A DNA stretch of 64,000 nt from Deuterostichococcus epilithicus (taxonomy: Eukaryota; Chlorophyta; Trebouxiophyceae; Prasiolales; Stichococcaceae), in NCBI GenBank assembly GCA_033439295.1, contig JAVTLE010000010.1, positions 2,542,001 through 2,606,000 of the forward strand, written 5' to 3'. The position numbers and the translations under genes were made by a program. Positions within the stretch are counted from its first letter, which is position 1. The number at the start of each line of letters is the position of its first letter. Below, piece by piece: positions 49,221-60,726 of the stretch. The notes beneath the pieces were generated by a model. That model saw only the letters and a program-made list of their open reading frames with translations. It was not told the origin of the DNA and did not search any database.

Positions 49221-50128
49221 ACTTTGTCAGGCTAGGCGGCATCAGCGCCAGTTCCTGTCGGCAGCAGATAAAGACAGATACGACCGAGCTCGTCCAGCCA
49301 ACGTCTCCAGCAGGACATACCTTGGCTCTGCAGAAAGGCATTTGGTGTCTCACGTGCTGCCGCACGGCTGGCGACCTCCCAGTGTGTTGTGAGGCGCGTC
49401 ACACTCCAGAATGACAGCGATGCAGGGATCAGCTTCAAAGAAACTGTACTTGAAGCAGCATGGTCCGCCGCAGAGAACATCTGAGCAAAGATGTAATTAC
49501 ACAAGGCAGCGTCGTCTGCCTGGCCAGGCACTGGTGACAATGCCGACAAACGTGTACAGCTGCGAGCAAGGCGGCAAGCAGTAGGCGGTTACATGTTGAA
49601 GGTGTTTCGTGGTCGGGGAAGTGAGATGGTGTTTTGCGGTCGGGCGCCTGAACCACGGCCTGGCAGACTTTAACATGCTTTCTTGTGCAGCACTGGTCAC
49701 CAAGAAAGAATCAAAGAAGGATACAGTAGCAAGCAGGTTAGGCGTCGCCACGTGTGAGCTTGGCTGCTACCACCACCAGCGGGATTTACGGACGGTCTGC
49801 AGCCGGCTGCACACGGGCTCACACAGCACTACATCGAACTCATGACAAGGCAATTTGTACAGACACTCAGGATACAAGGAGTACAGTTCCGGCTCCGCCA
49901 CAATATAATCCCAGCCGCTGGCAACATTCACTCTTGCGCCTTCCTCTGCATCGGGGCCAGGCTCGCTGATTTGTCACTGGCAGCCGCCGGCCGCCGGCGC
50001 TGCGCCAACTCGAGTGAGACGACCGTCCCGCAGCCGGCCAGCAGCAGCCCTTGCGGGTGAAGCGGACCCAGCTGAACCACCCAGTGGGCCGCTACAGTTG
50101 CCGCTGTGGGCTGCCGCCGCGCATCTGA
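49221..50128. other. Convergent intergenic region
   Basis: About 0.9 kb between the stop codons of the helicase (+) and the TMEM242-like gene (-). It should contain the two 3' UTRs; a TGTAA lies at 49492. I see no gene. Confidence 0.45.
49492..49496 (+). terminator. TGTAA polyadenylation signal candidate
   Basis: TGTAA lies 272 bases after the helicase stop codon, a plausible distance for a green-algal 3' UTR. Confidence 0.45.
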
Positions 50129-52142
50129 TCACAAGCTGGAGCTGCCGACGATGCGGGGGTTCCACCTGGCAAGCCCACAGGACACAGCATCAGAAGCGGG
50201 CCGCAGAAGTGCACGACTGTTTCAAACGGTGTGAGACAGCATACAATATACTTCATCATCTTTACCCACCTGCTGGCCAGCCGCTTCTGCAGCTCGCTGT
50301 CTGGCTGCCGCCGCTGCGCGGCCGCCGAGGCGTCAACGCCGTCTCCCGCGCCCGACTCCAAGCCGAGCAGGCCCTGCACGGCAGCATTAGCATTCACCCA
50401 GGCTGGAGCGAGCATCCTTTCAACAGCCACCTCGCAGTCAGTTTTTGGCAGTTGCCACCGATCAGGGAAACAGTGTGGTGCTGCATGAATGTTAAGCGTA
50501 GCTCAATTCGTCGGAAAACCTGAAGGTGTTCGGACCAGGGCGTGTGTCCGCTGGTGACGTCAAAGGCGCAACACAAAACCCACCTGGATGCGGGCCTTGA
50601 CCAGTGCTGCTCGCGAGCGCAGCGCTGCCGCGGCGGGCTCGCCGGTCGACCGCACAAAGTCTCGAAACTCGTCGGGGCTGTGCACGTCCATGGCGCGGAC
50701 TGCGAGCGTCGCGCCCACAGCAACGCCCAGAAAGCCTGCACGCTTGCAATACGTCAGGGTTGAATGGGTGGGCACAGGTCTTGAAGAGCCATGGTGCATG
50801 TGCGTCGTCCAAAAGGAACGTGTGCAGTTCAGGTTGCGAGCCTTGCAACCCTGTGTGCCTCAGACAGCCGAGCTAGGGCAGCCCTGCTCCGAGAGCTCGA
50901 CTAGGACGGCTCACCTACTGCACAGCACTGAGAGCACAGGTGACACGAGACTTCACACACCCAGCAACGAGCCGTAGGCGAGTGCCCGCACGCCGGCATT
51001 GTAGGATCGGCGCGCTACCTCCGCTGCCTCCGGCGTGATGCTGGCCGGCGGCGCCGCCAGCGCCGACTGCGGCAGCGGACATGGGCACTGTGAGCTAAGG
51101 GTCTTAGTTTAAACTGGCCAGTCACAGTCTTTGGAGCAGAAGACAGGGTGAGCAATGTCAGCCATCGCAACCTGCACTGCCTGTGCGGTCAGAGCAGCGG
51201 CTCGGGAACTGGCTGACGAGTAGACGGGGCGTCCATTCGGAAGAACCTTTCGAGCAACTTGCGAGTCGGCGCACCTCCGCCGCGGCGGCTGCCAGGCCGT
51301 AGCGGTCGCNGCCGCCGAGCGCGAGGCGCGGCACGTGGCCCACCAGGGCCGCGGCGCCGGCCATGGACGACCGGTAGCGCGCGATCTCGGCTGCGCTCAG
51401 CTTGGACGGTAGGCCTTTGATGCGCCTGCGCGACGAAGTGTGGGCCAATGAAGTTGGCCGAACCAAACAGTGCACAATGTTGTCCTGCTTCACGGCAAGG
51501 CCAAGCACAGCATCTACCACAGCATGGGCGTCTCTGCGCAAAAATGCGCACATCAGAAAGCTCTGATAGAATGGCTAGGGAACGGCAGCATGCCTGATGA
51601 AGTCTTTCCGGGAGGCCGCGTGCGGATCATACACCCGTGCCTTCTGCTGCAGGATCTCTGCCAGCACCTGCACGATGGCAGCAAACCCAATCACACCTCA
51701 GCATCTCCGCCCGGGCAAGCTCATGCAGCCGACGCGCATGCCAGGGAGCGGCAAAGGCGGTCCCGCAGCAGGGGAGCATGGTGGCTGGCGCAGCCGCCGG
51801 CCTGCAAGTTGGCGGCGCCGCGAAGCTGGGACCTGCCTCGAAACTGGCGGAGCTATCGGTGGTGGCATGGCCGACAGCGCCGCCGAGCCGTGCGCCAGCA
51901 ATCTCCTGGATGCGACCCTCTCGCACCAGGCGCCGTTTGTGCCGCTGGAGCTCCGCCTCCTGCTGGAACGATAGTGGGGAGGTTTGGGCGACATGTAGAA
52001 TGAAGTGAGGAAGCGGCGGCACCAGGCAGCTCTGAGGCGTTGCTTGTGCCGGCAGCTGTGCTGGGCGGTGCATCGCCCTACACGTGGCCAAACAAGGAAC
52101 CTGCTCTAGCTTGAAGTAGGCGCTCTCGCGGGCGGCGCCCAT
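50129..52142 (-). CDS. TMEM242-like mitochondrial inner-membrane protein
   Basis: The later exons match the animal TMEM242 family, small two-helix proteins that help assemble the c-ring of mitochondrial ATP synthase and complex I. Near 51.4 kb SSMAGAAALVGHVPRLALGG parallels the first helix. An exon at about 51.07-50.97 kb ends VRALAYGSLLG and splices in phase to FLGVAVGATLAVRAMDVHS then PDEFRDFVRS (50.75-50.67 kb). This parallels the animal RALGWGSL...ALGVHSMKDFRSKM. The C-terminal exons encode DSELQKRLAS and, after a clean GTGGGT intron, RWNPRIVGSSSL with TGA at 50129-50131. The 5' part is less sure. An exon MGAARESAYFKLEQ at 52142 splices in phase 0 to QEAELQRHKRRLVREGR, then LAEILQQKARVYDPHAASRK near 51.63 kb. 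These charged helices could be the N terminus of this protein or a separate small gene. One N lies at 51310. Confidence 0.7.
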
Positions 52143-53117
52143 GCGCCTGTGGGGCACGGTTCGATTGAGATTACGACTGGCACCCTGCGTGCATCTGCGA
52201 TGTTGAGTGACCACGCTGGAGTACCCTATCGCGATGATGTGATACGCACAGTAGGGACACACCCGATGATGTTGCCGCCGACCCCCATGTTGGCAGCGCC
52301 GGCAGGGTTGCGACTGCCCTGCGCCTGGAGGGGATACAGTCCGGTCGAGAACATCAATAGCACCTTGCCGCGGAGCTGATAAGTGTGTCCACGCTGGTTT
52401 GCATGCACCCTGGTGTGCAGGCGCACAACAGGGACACACCTCCGGAGGCCTATGCAGTGACAAAAGACGCGCCACAAGCAAAGCACAAGCCCGGCTTTCG
52501 ACTGCACGAGCTGCGCCGAATGCTCGGCGTCCTGCCGGCGGGGTCCTGCCTGCGGGCCAATCCCGTGAAGCTGTGCAGGGGATCGCCCCCAAAAAGCTGG
52601 CTGCGAATCAGATGCTGCAAACAGGGTCTCGATTCACGACCTTGCCGATCACAACCGGTCATGCAAATCAGGTGACACTCAGTTGCAAATGTTGTAAATG
52701 GTTTTGCTCCAGACTGCTGACGTGTCGCAATTTGTCGTGCCCTCTACCGTAGTTGAAGCCAACTTCTCAAGCAGAGTTTCGTTGTTCCATATCGGGCTGA
52801 TCTGCGTCAGACAAAGTGGCTCCAGGCCGCACCGCTTCTGATCGACAAGTAGTACTTGGCACAAGGCCATCCCGTGTTTGAATCTCCCGCCCGTCCCCGC
52901 GTGTGGTGGTCGGTGTGCTGGATACATTTTGGAACTGCGGCATTGGCCTCAGCAGAGTACTGCCACATTCGGACGGCGTTCAGGCGTGTTGCAGCACCGA
53001 AGAGTGTGTCAGTACCTGCCGCCTAGAGGTGGCGCGCAAAGGGCCTTGGCTTCGCCAGAGTCATTGCTCTGGAAAGTCAAGGGGGGACAATCAGTTGGTG
53101 TCTCTGGTGACGAGGCC
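52143..53117. other. Divergent intergenic region
   Basis: About 1 kb between the TMEM242-like gene (-) and the coiled-coil gene (+). The frame of the coiled-coil gene stays open upstream to an ATG at 52878, but the upstream residues have no coiled-coil character and are taken as 5' UTR. Nothing else is recognised. Confidence 0.4.
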
Positions 53118-56100
53118 ATGTCACACGACAGCGGCGCTGCGGCCGATGAGGTCGCGGCGCTGCGGGCGCAGCTGCAGGATGCGCAGCGACAGGCTTGGCA
53201 GGCACAGGATGCTTTGCGCCAGGTCAGAACTCATCTCCTGCGGTGCACGGAGCCTGGCACCCAAATCGGCAATCTGCTGAGATTGCTGTGCCCAGCAATT
53301 GTGGCTGTACATGAGCCTCATCACTTCGCAACTGCTTGCGGCAAGGCTTCTCCACACCTGCACAAACAGGCGCAAGGCGGCCACGACTCGGCCACGAAGC
53401 GTGCAGCGGGGCTGGAGGCGCGTTGCGCGGGGCTGCAGGCAGACGCGCTGCGGGCTGCGGCCCTGGACCGCCGCTGCGGCGAGCTGCAGCGGGAGCTGAC
53501 GGCCGCGCAGCAGGTGCGTGCCCTTTGACTGCAGAGTTATCGAGTTGAGGGAGCTGTGCGAGGCACATGAGCAGGAGGTCTTGTCAGCTGCGGTGATGTG
53601 TGGCGCAAGAGTGTACGCAGCAAGGTTGGTCAGAGGCAGGAATGGCACGGGCGCGTCCCGCAGTGTCTTCCAGCAACACTTCGGCAGGGGCTTCTTCTGC
53701 TTTCCTGTGTGGAAGCTTGCCGACTGAAGCTCAGCTTCAGCAAACCACAGCTTCGAGCATGGCTGCCGAAGACTGTGCGCCGGTCGAGTCACACGATGAT
53801 TCGCAGCTGGACGTGTTGCCACTGCCTGCAGCTTGTGGTACGCAGGACTCAGCGCGGCTGCAGGAAGAAGTGCAGCGGCTGGCGGCCGAGAACTCGCACC
53901 TGGCTGCGGCGCTGCGCGATTCCGGGGCGCGCCAGTCGACCGCCGAGGAGGCGGCGGCACGGTCAGATGCCGAGCGTGCCCGGCTGCAGCGCGCTCGAGA
54001 CGAGGCCGCCGCCGCGCTCCGGGTGGGTGGCATTGGTGTGGGTTTACGCTTCCCGCCATGATTGCCGGCAGCTTGCGCAGCGGAGTTGCGACACCCACGC
54101 TCGCCGGCAGCAGCCACAAGTGGTCGCTGGTTCAGTCCGGTGCTGCGTGCGCTGAATCTGTTGCTGCTGCTGCATCTGAGCGGCTCGGAGGCCGCAGCAT
54201 GTGTGGCACTCTTGTGCGCTGCGCCTGTGCCAACTTCACGAGCGGGCTCAATGTGCCCTAGTTGCAGCTGCCCTGCGGCTGCACACCCTCGCAGTTTGGT
54301 CGACGCTCGCCCAACCACTGTCTGCTCAGGGCCACTGCGTCTCTGCGCCTGCAGGCCGCGGAGCGACGGGCGCAAGAGGCAGAGGACGAGCAGTACCGGG
54401 CAGAACAGGACGCGGCGGCGGCCACCGCCGAACTGCGGGCCGCCGGCAGCGCCGCCCAACAGGTGCAGACAAGGGGATGTCTGTAAGAGCGGCGAGTCAA
54501 TTCACCTGGGGCAAATGCGGAATGGGACGAGTCTGCGCTGTGGCATCATGCTCGTTGCCTGCACAGGGCGTGTGAGCATATCAGACCACCTGTGGCTGCA
54601 TGTCTCAGGATACGCACTCAGGGGTCGTCAGCGGGGGCGGCGCCACTCCCGGGCGCGAAGCCGCGGAGCAGCAGGCGGCGCACCTGCTTGAGCAGCTGCA
54701 GGTACGACACCTCGACAGATCCTCACAGTTTCGAGGCATTGAACAATCGTGTTGTGCCGCAGGAGTCTCTCCATGTTGGCTTCTGACCGTGGCCGGCCCA
54801 CATCGCACGCAGGCCGAGCGCGCACACTCAGCTACAGCATCCGCGGCGCTGGCGGCCGCGGAGGCGCGCTCGGGCGAGCACCTGCGGGCGGCAGACGCTG
54901 CGCGGCGAGCAGCCGATGCGGCGACCGCTGCAGAGCAGGCAGCACTCGCGCGCGCAGCTGCGGCGGAGCGCGCCGCAGCTGATGCCCAGCCGGCCCGCTC
55001 AGCAGCAGGTGCACACCATCGCCCCTTCTCTGTGCCATAATGACAGTCCTGCAGGGTGTGCTCTCCAGCGGAGTGTGCTGTGCCGTTGGACTCGCTCTGC
55101 TTGCTACAGGGAGGACGACAAAGCAGAGAGCCGTGCTCGAAAGGAAACAAGTGCGTTTTTGCCAACCACTGTTGGTGCATGCACAGGCCCGCTTGGGCAG
55201 CTGCCAGCATTTGGGCCGCCAGTGCCCACGGCGCACCAGCCAGGCCAGCAGCCCGACTCGGTCGCATCCAGCTTCGTGCTCATCGGCGATGAGCCGCCCG
55301 GCAGCCCAGACAGCGCCCGGGCTAGCGCTGCCGGCAGGGGAGGCGCTGCCGGCGGACAGGATGCAGACGATGCCAATGCGGACGTCATGGCCGCGCTGCG
55401 GGCGACGCGGCGGCGGGCGGCGGCGCTGAAGACCGCCCGAGACAAGCTGCTGGTCCAGGTCTGGACGTGCCTGCCGCTGGCGGTTTTTGCAATGCATTGC
55501 ATGCAGTCCCTCGTGTGTTGGGAAGTGTCGGAAACTTCACTACGGTCGTTGAGTACCACGCCTGCAGAAGCGGACTGCAGCTCTCTGGCTTGAGCCATGG
55601 CAGTGGATGAACGTTGCTCCAAAGTGGTCCCGGTGCATATGTGGCAGGTGGACGCGCTCACGGTCGACATCGAGCAGCTGGCCACGGAAAACGCAGCACT
55701 GTCAGAGGTGCGCCCACCCACCATGTCAGGCCCGTTCACCTTCAATCTGCAGATTCGAAGCCTCTCTGGAAATTGCCGCCTGCATCAGCTGGGTGAGCCC
55801 ATGGAAGCGGTGTCGAAACACGATTTGGTGTCAAGGCTCCGCACAGGAAACCCAACAGGCGTGTCCTGCCAGAGGCTGAAGGCGCCTTTTGTTCCTTCAC
55901 AACGCAGGCACTGGCGGAGGAGCGGGCAGCTACAGCCGCGTGGGAGGGCCGTGCGCAGGCGGGCCTGGCGCACTCCGAGCGCCTCAAGGACCTGCTGGAG
56001 GAGTCCGCGGCCTGGCCGGCGGGATCCGCCGCCGGCAGCCCTGACACTGGGAGCAGCGGCGGCAACGGGGAGCATGGCGACAGCGGAGGCGGCGTCGATG

Positions 56101-56754
56101 GCGGCGCTGTCGGGATGGGGGCGAGGGATGCGGCCGTGCTGCGGCGGGAGCTGCTGGCGGAGCAGGCGCGGACCGCCGATTTGCAAGTGCAGGTGAGGCA
56201 GGCGGCCGGCATGTGGTCGGGCACTAACTACAATCGGAAAGGGGCGGCTGGATTGTCGTGAAACTCTCCGGCATGCGCAGCAGCTCTGTTTCTGCAAACG
56301 CCTGTGCTCGGTGCCCAAGGATGCTCGTCACAGGAAGGCCAAAGGAGAGTGCCCGGCATGCAACCATCAGTTTGGCGATGGTGTCCGCAACAGGTAAACG
56401 CGCTGGTGATGGAGCTAGCGCGATGCGACGGGGCTGCTGCGGCGCTGAGCCGCGCTACGCTGCCCGCGCTTGGACAGGTGATGGTTCTGGACTGCAGAAC
56501 CTGACTGTGTCTCGATCTGCCCGAGTACAGTGCGACTGCCGTATTTGCAAGCAATGGCGGCGCTGAAGCAGCCACAACTTAGCATGTGCGGTTGGCACGG
56601 ATACGATCAATCTGGCGTTCCCGGCCACTCCCTTGCACGGCTGCAGCATCAAGGGTCCACTTCGCCAGGTGTGGTCAAACATCACTGTGTTGCCCAACCT
56701 GTAACGCAGGTGGAGGCTCAGCTCGCGTCCGTGCTGCGCATCGGGGCGGCTTAG
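53118..56754 (+). CDS. Alanine-rich coiled-coil protein of unknown function
   Basis: The predicted protein is a series of exons that almost all encode heptad-like, Ala/Glu/Arg/Gln-rich helix. Examples are EVAALRAQLQDAQRQAWQAQ (53.15 kb), CGELQRELTAAQQ (53.5 kb), ARLQEEVQRLAAENSHLAAA (53.87 kb), AERRAQEAEDEQYRAEQDAA (54.36 kb), [20 protein letters not shown] (54.85 kb), ALTVDIEQLATENAALSE (55.66 kb) and VLRRELLAEQARTADLQVQ (56.14 kb). A disordered Gly/Ser segment with SSFVLIGDEPPGSP lies near 55.28 kb. Start MSHDSGAAADEV was chosen at 53118 because helix begins directly after it. The end is VEAQLASVLRIGAA with TAG at 56752. No membrane segment or enzyme motif is visible. It could be a structural, centrosomal/basal-body or Golgi-tether protein, but coiled coils are poor guides to function and I assign none. 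Confidence 0.7.
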
Positions 56755-57139
56755 AAGCACGTTCGAAAGCTGCCTGGCGTTCTCGCGGCATTTGGGGCGC
56801 GACCTACGGCAGCTGCACCTCGCCATCGTGCATCACGTGCGTGGTTGGGCACCGACATGGCGCGCGTGACGGGTGTGGCGCTCTGAAGTGGGGCGAGCGC
56901 AGCTGGTGCCAGGACTTTCAGCACTCTATTCGCGGAGTGTGATGTACGGGTACTCAGAACTTGCCGCGGATTCAAACAGAGCGCGTTGGAGGTTTTACTG
57001 TGCAAGTGCTGCTTGGTCTTCCAAAGCGCGGCCCAACTCCTGCCGGTGGCTGTCGTGCATCATGGTGCAGCGTTGTAACACCTCGGCACCCTCCTAGTGC
57101 CGGCGCTTATCGACCACGCTGCATGCAGGCGCCACGGGA
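56755..57139. other. Short intergenic spacer with polyadenylation signal
   Basis: These 385 bases separate the coiled-coil gene from the kinase gene on the same strand. A TGTAA at 57074-57078 lies 320 bases after the coiled-coil stop and only 62 bases before the kinase ATG. The kinase 5' UTR and core promoter would therefore be very compact or overlap the upstream 3' UTR. Confidence 0.5.
57074..57078 (+). terminator. TGTAA polyadenylation signal candidate
   Basis: TGTAA between the coiled-coil stop and the kinase start. It supports treating these as two genes rather than one coiled-coil kinase. Confidence 0.45.
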
Positions 57140-59900
57140 ATGGACTTCGGGGAGCCAGCTGCCAGCATGCCGCGGGTGGTGCCCAAGCAGAAGTCAGCCG
57201 GCAAGCTGCGGTTCGGGCGCGACAGGATCTTTAGAACTGCCAGTGGCACCGAGCGGGCGCCGCCGCTGGGGAAGACCAGTAGCGATTCGTCGTCAAATGG
57301 CCTCGCGGAATCGGCCAGCTCCTCCGACGGCGAGGCGCTGACGACCTGGCAGATCGCGGCGCACAACGGCGGGCGGCCGCGCGCGCACAGCGAGCCGACA
57401 CCGACAGAGCTCAGTGACTCCGGCCGCTCGAATCCAGCCGACGAGCCGCTGGACGGCTCGGCTTGCCAGTCGCTGGCGGACCTGGAGATCCTGGCCACGA
57501 TAGGTGTGCACAGGGTGCTTGATCTGGTGCTCTCGTCGGTCGACGATACCCTACCCTTCTCGTTACGGGTCGGACCAGGCCGCTGCCCGGTCGCCGCAAT
57601 TCCTGGGGTGACATTTTGTGATGCAAACTGTCTGTCAGCTGTCCGTCAGGTTTCGTAGGAGCTTCTGGTCAGACTGTCAACGCACTGTGATTCACCTGGA
57701 TGTCACGCGCACGCAGACTGCTTGCTTCCGGGGTGGCTCCTCTCCTGCTTGTTTGCGCTCAGAGGCCGACAAAGCAGACCAGCGCCACATCGTGCGAATA
57801 GGGGCGGGGCGCACCAGCACTCTGCTTGTTGATATGATCATGCGCTGCTCCATGTGACCACGGAGCATTGTTGCGTCATTGAATTTTGCGGTCTCCTTGG
57901 CGTGCACTCGCAGGGCAGGGCACCTTTGGTCGTGTGAAGCTTGCGCGGGCGCTGTCAGACGGGCGGCATTATGCAGTCAAGGTGCTCCGAAAGGAGCAGC
58001 TGCTGCGGCTGAAGCAGGTGCAGCATGTGCTGAACGAGCGGCGGCTGCTGGCGGCGATCGACCACCCGCTCATCGTCAAAATGTGAGCTTGCATTGGATG
58101 ATTGTCTGCATCACGTCTGCCTTGGGCCGGTCGGACAGCTTGCAGCAGGAAACCGTACCACCCCCGTCTCTCAGCTGCATGTCCAGCAGGCACACGCCAC
58201 CCACCACCTGCTGCATATCGTGGCCTCAGGCACCTGCGCCAGCGACGCAGCAATGAGCGAGCAGCACCGGAGCCCTCGAATACAGCGCTGACTGCGTCAT
58301 GCGCACAGGCACGGCACCTTCCAGGACGAGGCGCGGCTGTACATGCTGCTGGAGTATGTGCCCGGCGGCGAGCTGTTCGGCCACCTTCGCGCTGCGGGGC
58401 GCTTCACGCTGGGCGCCGCCCGTTTCTACACCGCATGCGTGGTGTCGGCGCTGGACCACCTGCACAGCCACGACATCGTGTACAGGTGTACGCTCGGCCG
58501 TTGCCCTGACTTGTTGCTGCGAGATCGGAAGCCCCTGTTGTTCCCCGCAAGCGGCTGCCTACCTGGCGTGGGAGATGACCACATGTCTTGGGCGGTGTGA
58601 GAGGTACGTTGCTTGCCCCACACGCCGCCGCACGCGTCTCTTTCACCGTGCTGTCAGCATGAACATCGACTGCTTCCTTTTGGGATTCCAAGGGACCTGA
58701 AGCCGGAGAACCTGCTGATCACGCCCAGCGGCTACGTCAAGCTGTGCGACTTCGGCTTTGCCAAGCGGCTGGGGCCCGGGCCGTGTGCTCGCACCTTCAC
58801 GCTGTGCGGCACGCCCGAGTACCTGGCCCCGGAACTGGCGTCCAGCGCGGGACACGGCAAAGGCGTCGACTGGTGCGCGCCAACAAGCTCTGTGCTCACC
58901 TGCGATGGAGCTTGAGTGAAGCGGACACTGGGTCGGGAAGCCGAGCTGGGCCCTGTCGTAGGTCACGCCTGGGAAGTAGGGTTTGTAATTGCAGGACGAC
59001 TCCAAACAAGCCGAGCCAATCTCAACACTGCAGCACCTGAGCGGGGTGCGCCCGCCGCCTGTGCAGGTGGGCGGTGGGCGTGCTGCTGTACGAGATGCTG
59101 GTGGGGTACCCGCCGTGGCAGTACGGCAACACCTACGCAGCGTATCATGCGGTGCTGCGCGGCCGGCTGTCCTTCCCCCACCATGTCGATGCGGACGCCA
59201 AGGTGGCGTCCCTTCCTGCATGGCGGATCAACTGCCGGGCCTCGACTGCAAACGCTGCACATGCCCTGGCCCCTGTCGTGGAGCGGGTGGGCTTGACCCG
59301 GCCTGCGGCCTGCTCGGCATGCAAGCAGCACATCAGCCTGCAGCGCCCATAAACGGACACGCTGCCGCTGCCTCGAGGCGATTGACCTTGAAAGGATGTC
59401 CAGTGACAGGAGTGTCGTTTGCTCTGGTGCAGGATCTTGTTTGCGCGCTACTGCTAAAGGACGCTGGCGGCCGCCTGGGCTGCGGCATCGATGGCAGCGC
59501 CGCCGTGAAGGCGCACCCGTTCCTGGCGCCCATCGACTGGGCCGCGCTCACAGCAGGTCAGCCTCCTCACTGTTGGCCAAGCTGACAGCGCAGCAGCGTC
59601 AGGGGCGGCGCATGTGGCTGCGCCGTCAAACTGGCTAGCCCGTCTCACACGCTGCAGCTACCCGTGCAATTCCGCCAGCTGGCAGCATCTGTCGGTGTCG
59701 AGCACGCCAGCACCCGCCAGGTTTCACTGCTCTTCCGTGCAGGCACCCTGAAGCCACCGTTTGTGCCGCCGCTGGAAGGCGACGGCGACGCTCGCCATTT
59801 TGGGCGCTGCGGCTCAGTCAGCCACGACGGCGGAGCTGAATCTGAAGCATCAGCAGCGATGGCATGTGCAGCCGCCAGCGGAGCCTTTCGGGAATTCTGA
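57140..59900 (+). CDS. AGC-family Ser/Thr protein kinase, PKA catalytic subunit-like
   Basis: This gene encodes a protein kinase of the cAMP-dependent (PKA) type. An N-terminal extension of about 115 residues is Ser-rich and probably disordered ([20 protein letters not shown] start). The kinase core then runs through all motifs: glycine loop GQGTFGRV formed across an intron (57.5/57.92 kb), the VAIK-type lysine in YAVKVLRK (57.97 kb), the helix C Glu in VLNERRLL, catalytic loop [10 protein letters not shown] (joined across an intron ending near 58.69 kb), DFGFAKR (58.75 kb), activation loop [16 protein letters not shown] with the PDK1-site Thr, and [14 protein letters not shown] (59.11 kb). 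The C-terminal tail ends SGAFREF at TGA 59898. It closes with a terminal FxxF hydrophobic motif, as in PKA, which lacks the extra phosphosite of other AGC kinases. No cyclic-nucleotide-binding domain is present, so it is not PKG-like. Confidence 0.9.
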
Positions 59901-60726
59901 GCCTTAGCAGTAGGACTCACCACGGTCTGCCTTGGCCATGGCGAGTGTTGTACAGTACATTCGTCGGCAGGTTCTGAGATGCAGCAGCCATCCGCGTAGC
60001 TACTTGTTCATCTGAACTGACCTGTATCACCGAAATCTCCTTGTGGTCACTGCCATTATGCATTGGAACATCGTCTGGAGGCGCACCCGATTGTGACCCT
60101 GGCTGCCTGATGCCGCGCCGTTGCAGTTCCACCTGCGATGGTGTGTGCTGCCACTGGTGCCAAAACGTGTGAATGCTTCTTGACCTTTAGGACACTGATA
60201 CATGGAAGTTCTACTGGGTGAAGCTGGGCGCCATGAAAATTTGCATGGATCATAGCGGAAAAGCTGGCGGTGAGGTCCCGACCTCGCGCATTTATAAGTA
60301 GACACCTGCATCCACAGTGTTGTCGCGGTGAGTGCCCTCACGGGCCATTCATTACTCCGCGCAATCCTTCCATCCAACAGAAGGCTGCGCGCAGTCCGCT
60401 GAGCTGACAAGCAGGTTGCCGTGGAGGTGCCTCAGACGGTGTACTCGATCACTTCCTTTGCAAGCCTTCGTTGACTCGAGCTGTCCCACCTCGACGGTGC
60501 TGCAAGCATTGCTGGGCTTATTCAGTCGCCTCTCGCCAGTATTCTCGCGCTTTCGCGAAGAGCGCACTTTCGGTGTTGAGGTGATCTGCGTACAGCTCTG
60601 ATTTCGCAGACGACCAACAACGAATCGTGTGACTCCCATCAGAGCTAGACCTGGCAAGGGCTGCGGCCTGAATCTCAGCAAGCGTCGCTGCCGGGCCCCA
60701 GGCGCCGGAAGCAACAGCGGCCCGCC
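59901..60726. other. Intergenic region between kinase and derlin genes
   Basis: About 0.8 kb holding the kinase 3' UTR and derlin promoter and 5' UTR. I see no further gene and no clear TGTAA. Confidence 0.4.

Noticed and set aside
53118-59900. A single coiled-coil protein kinase gene spanning both features
   Set aside because: The coiled-coil frame ends at an in-frame TAG, a TGTAA signal follows, and the kinase has its own ATG with a coherent N-terminal exon.
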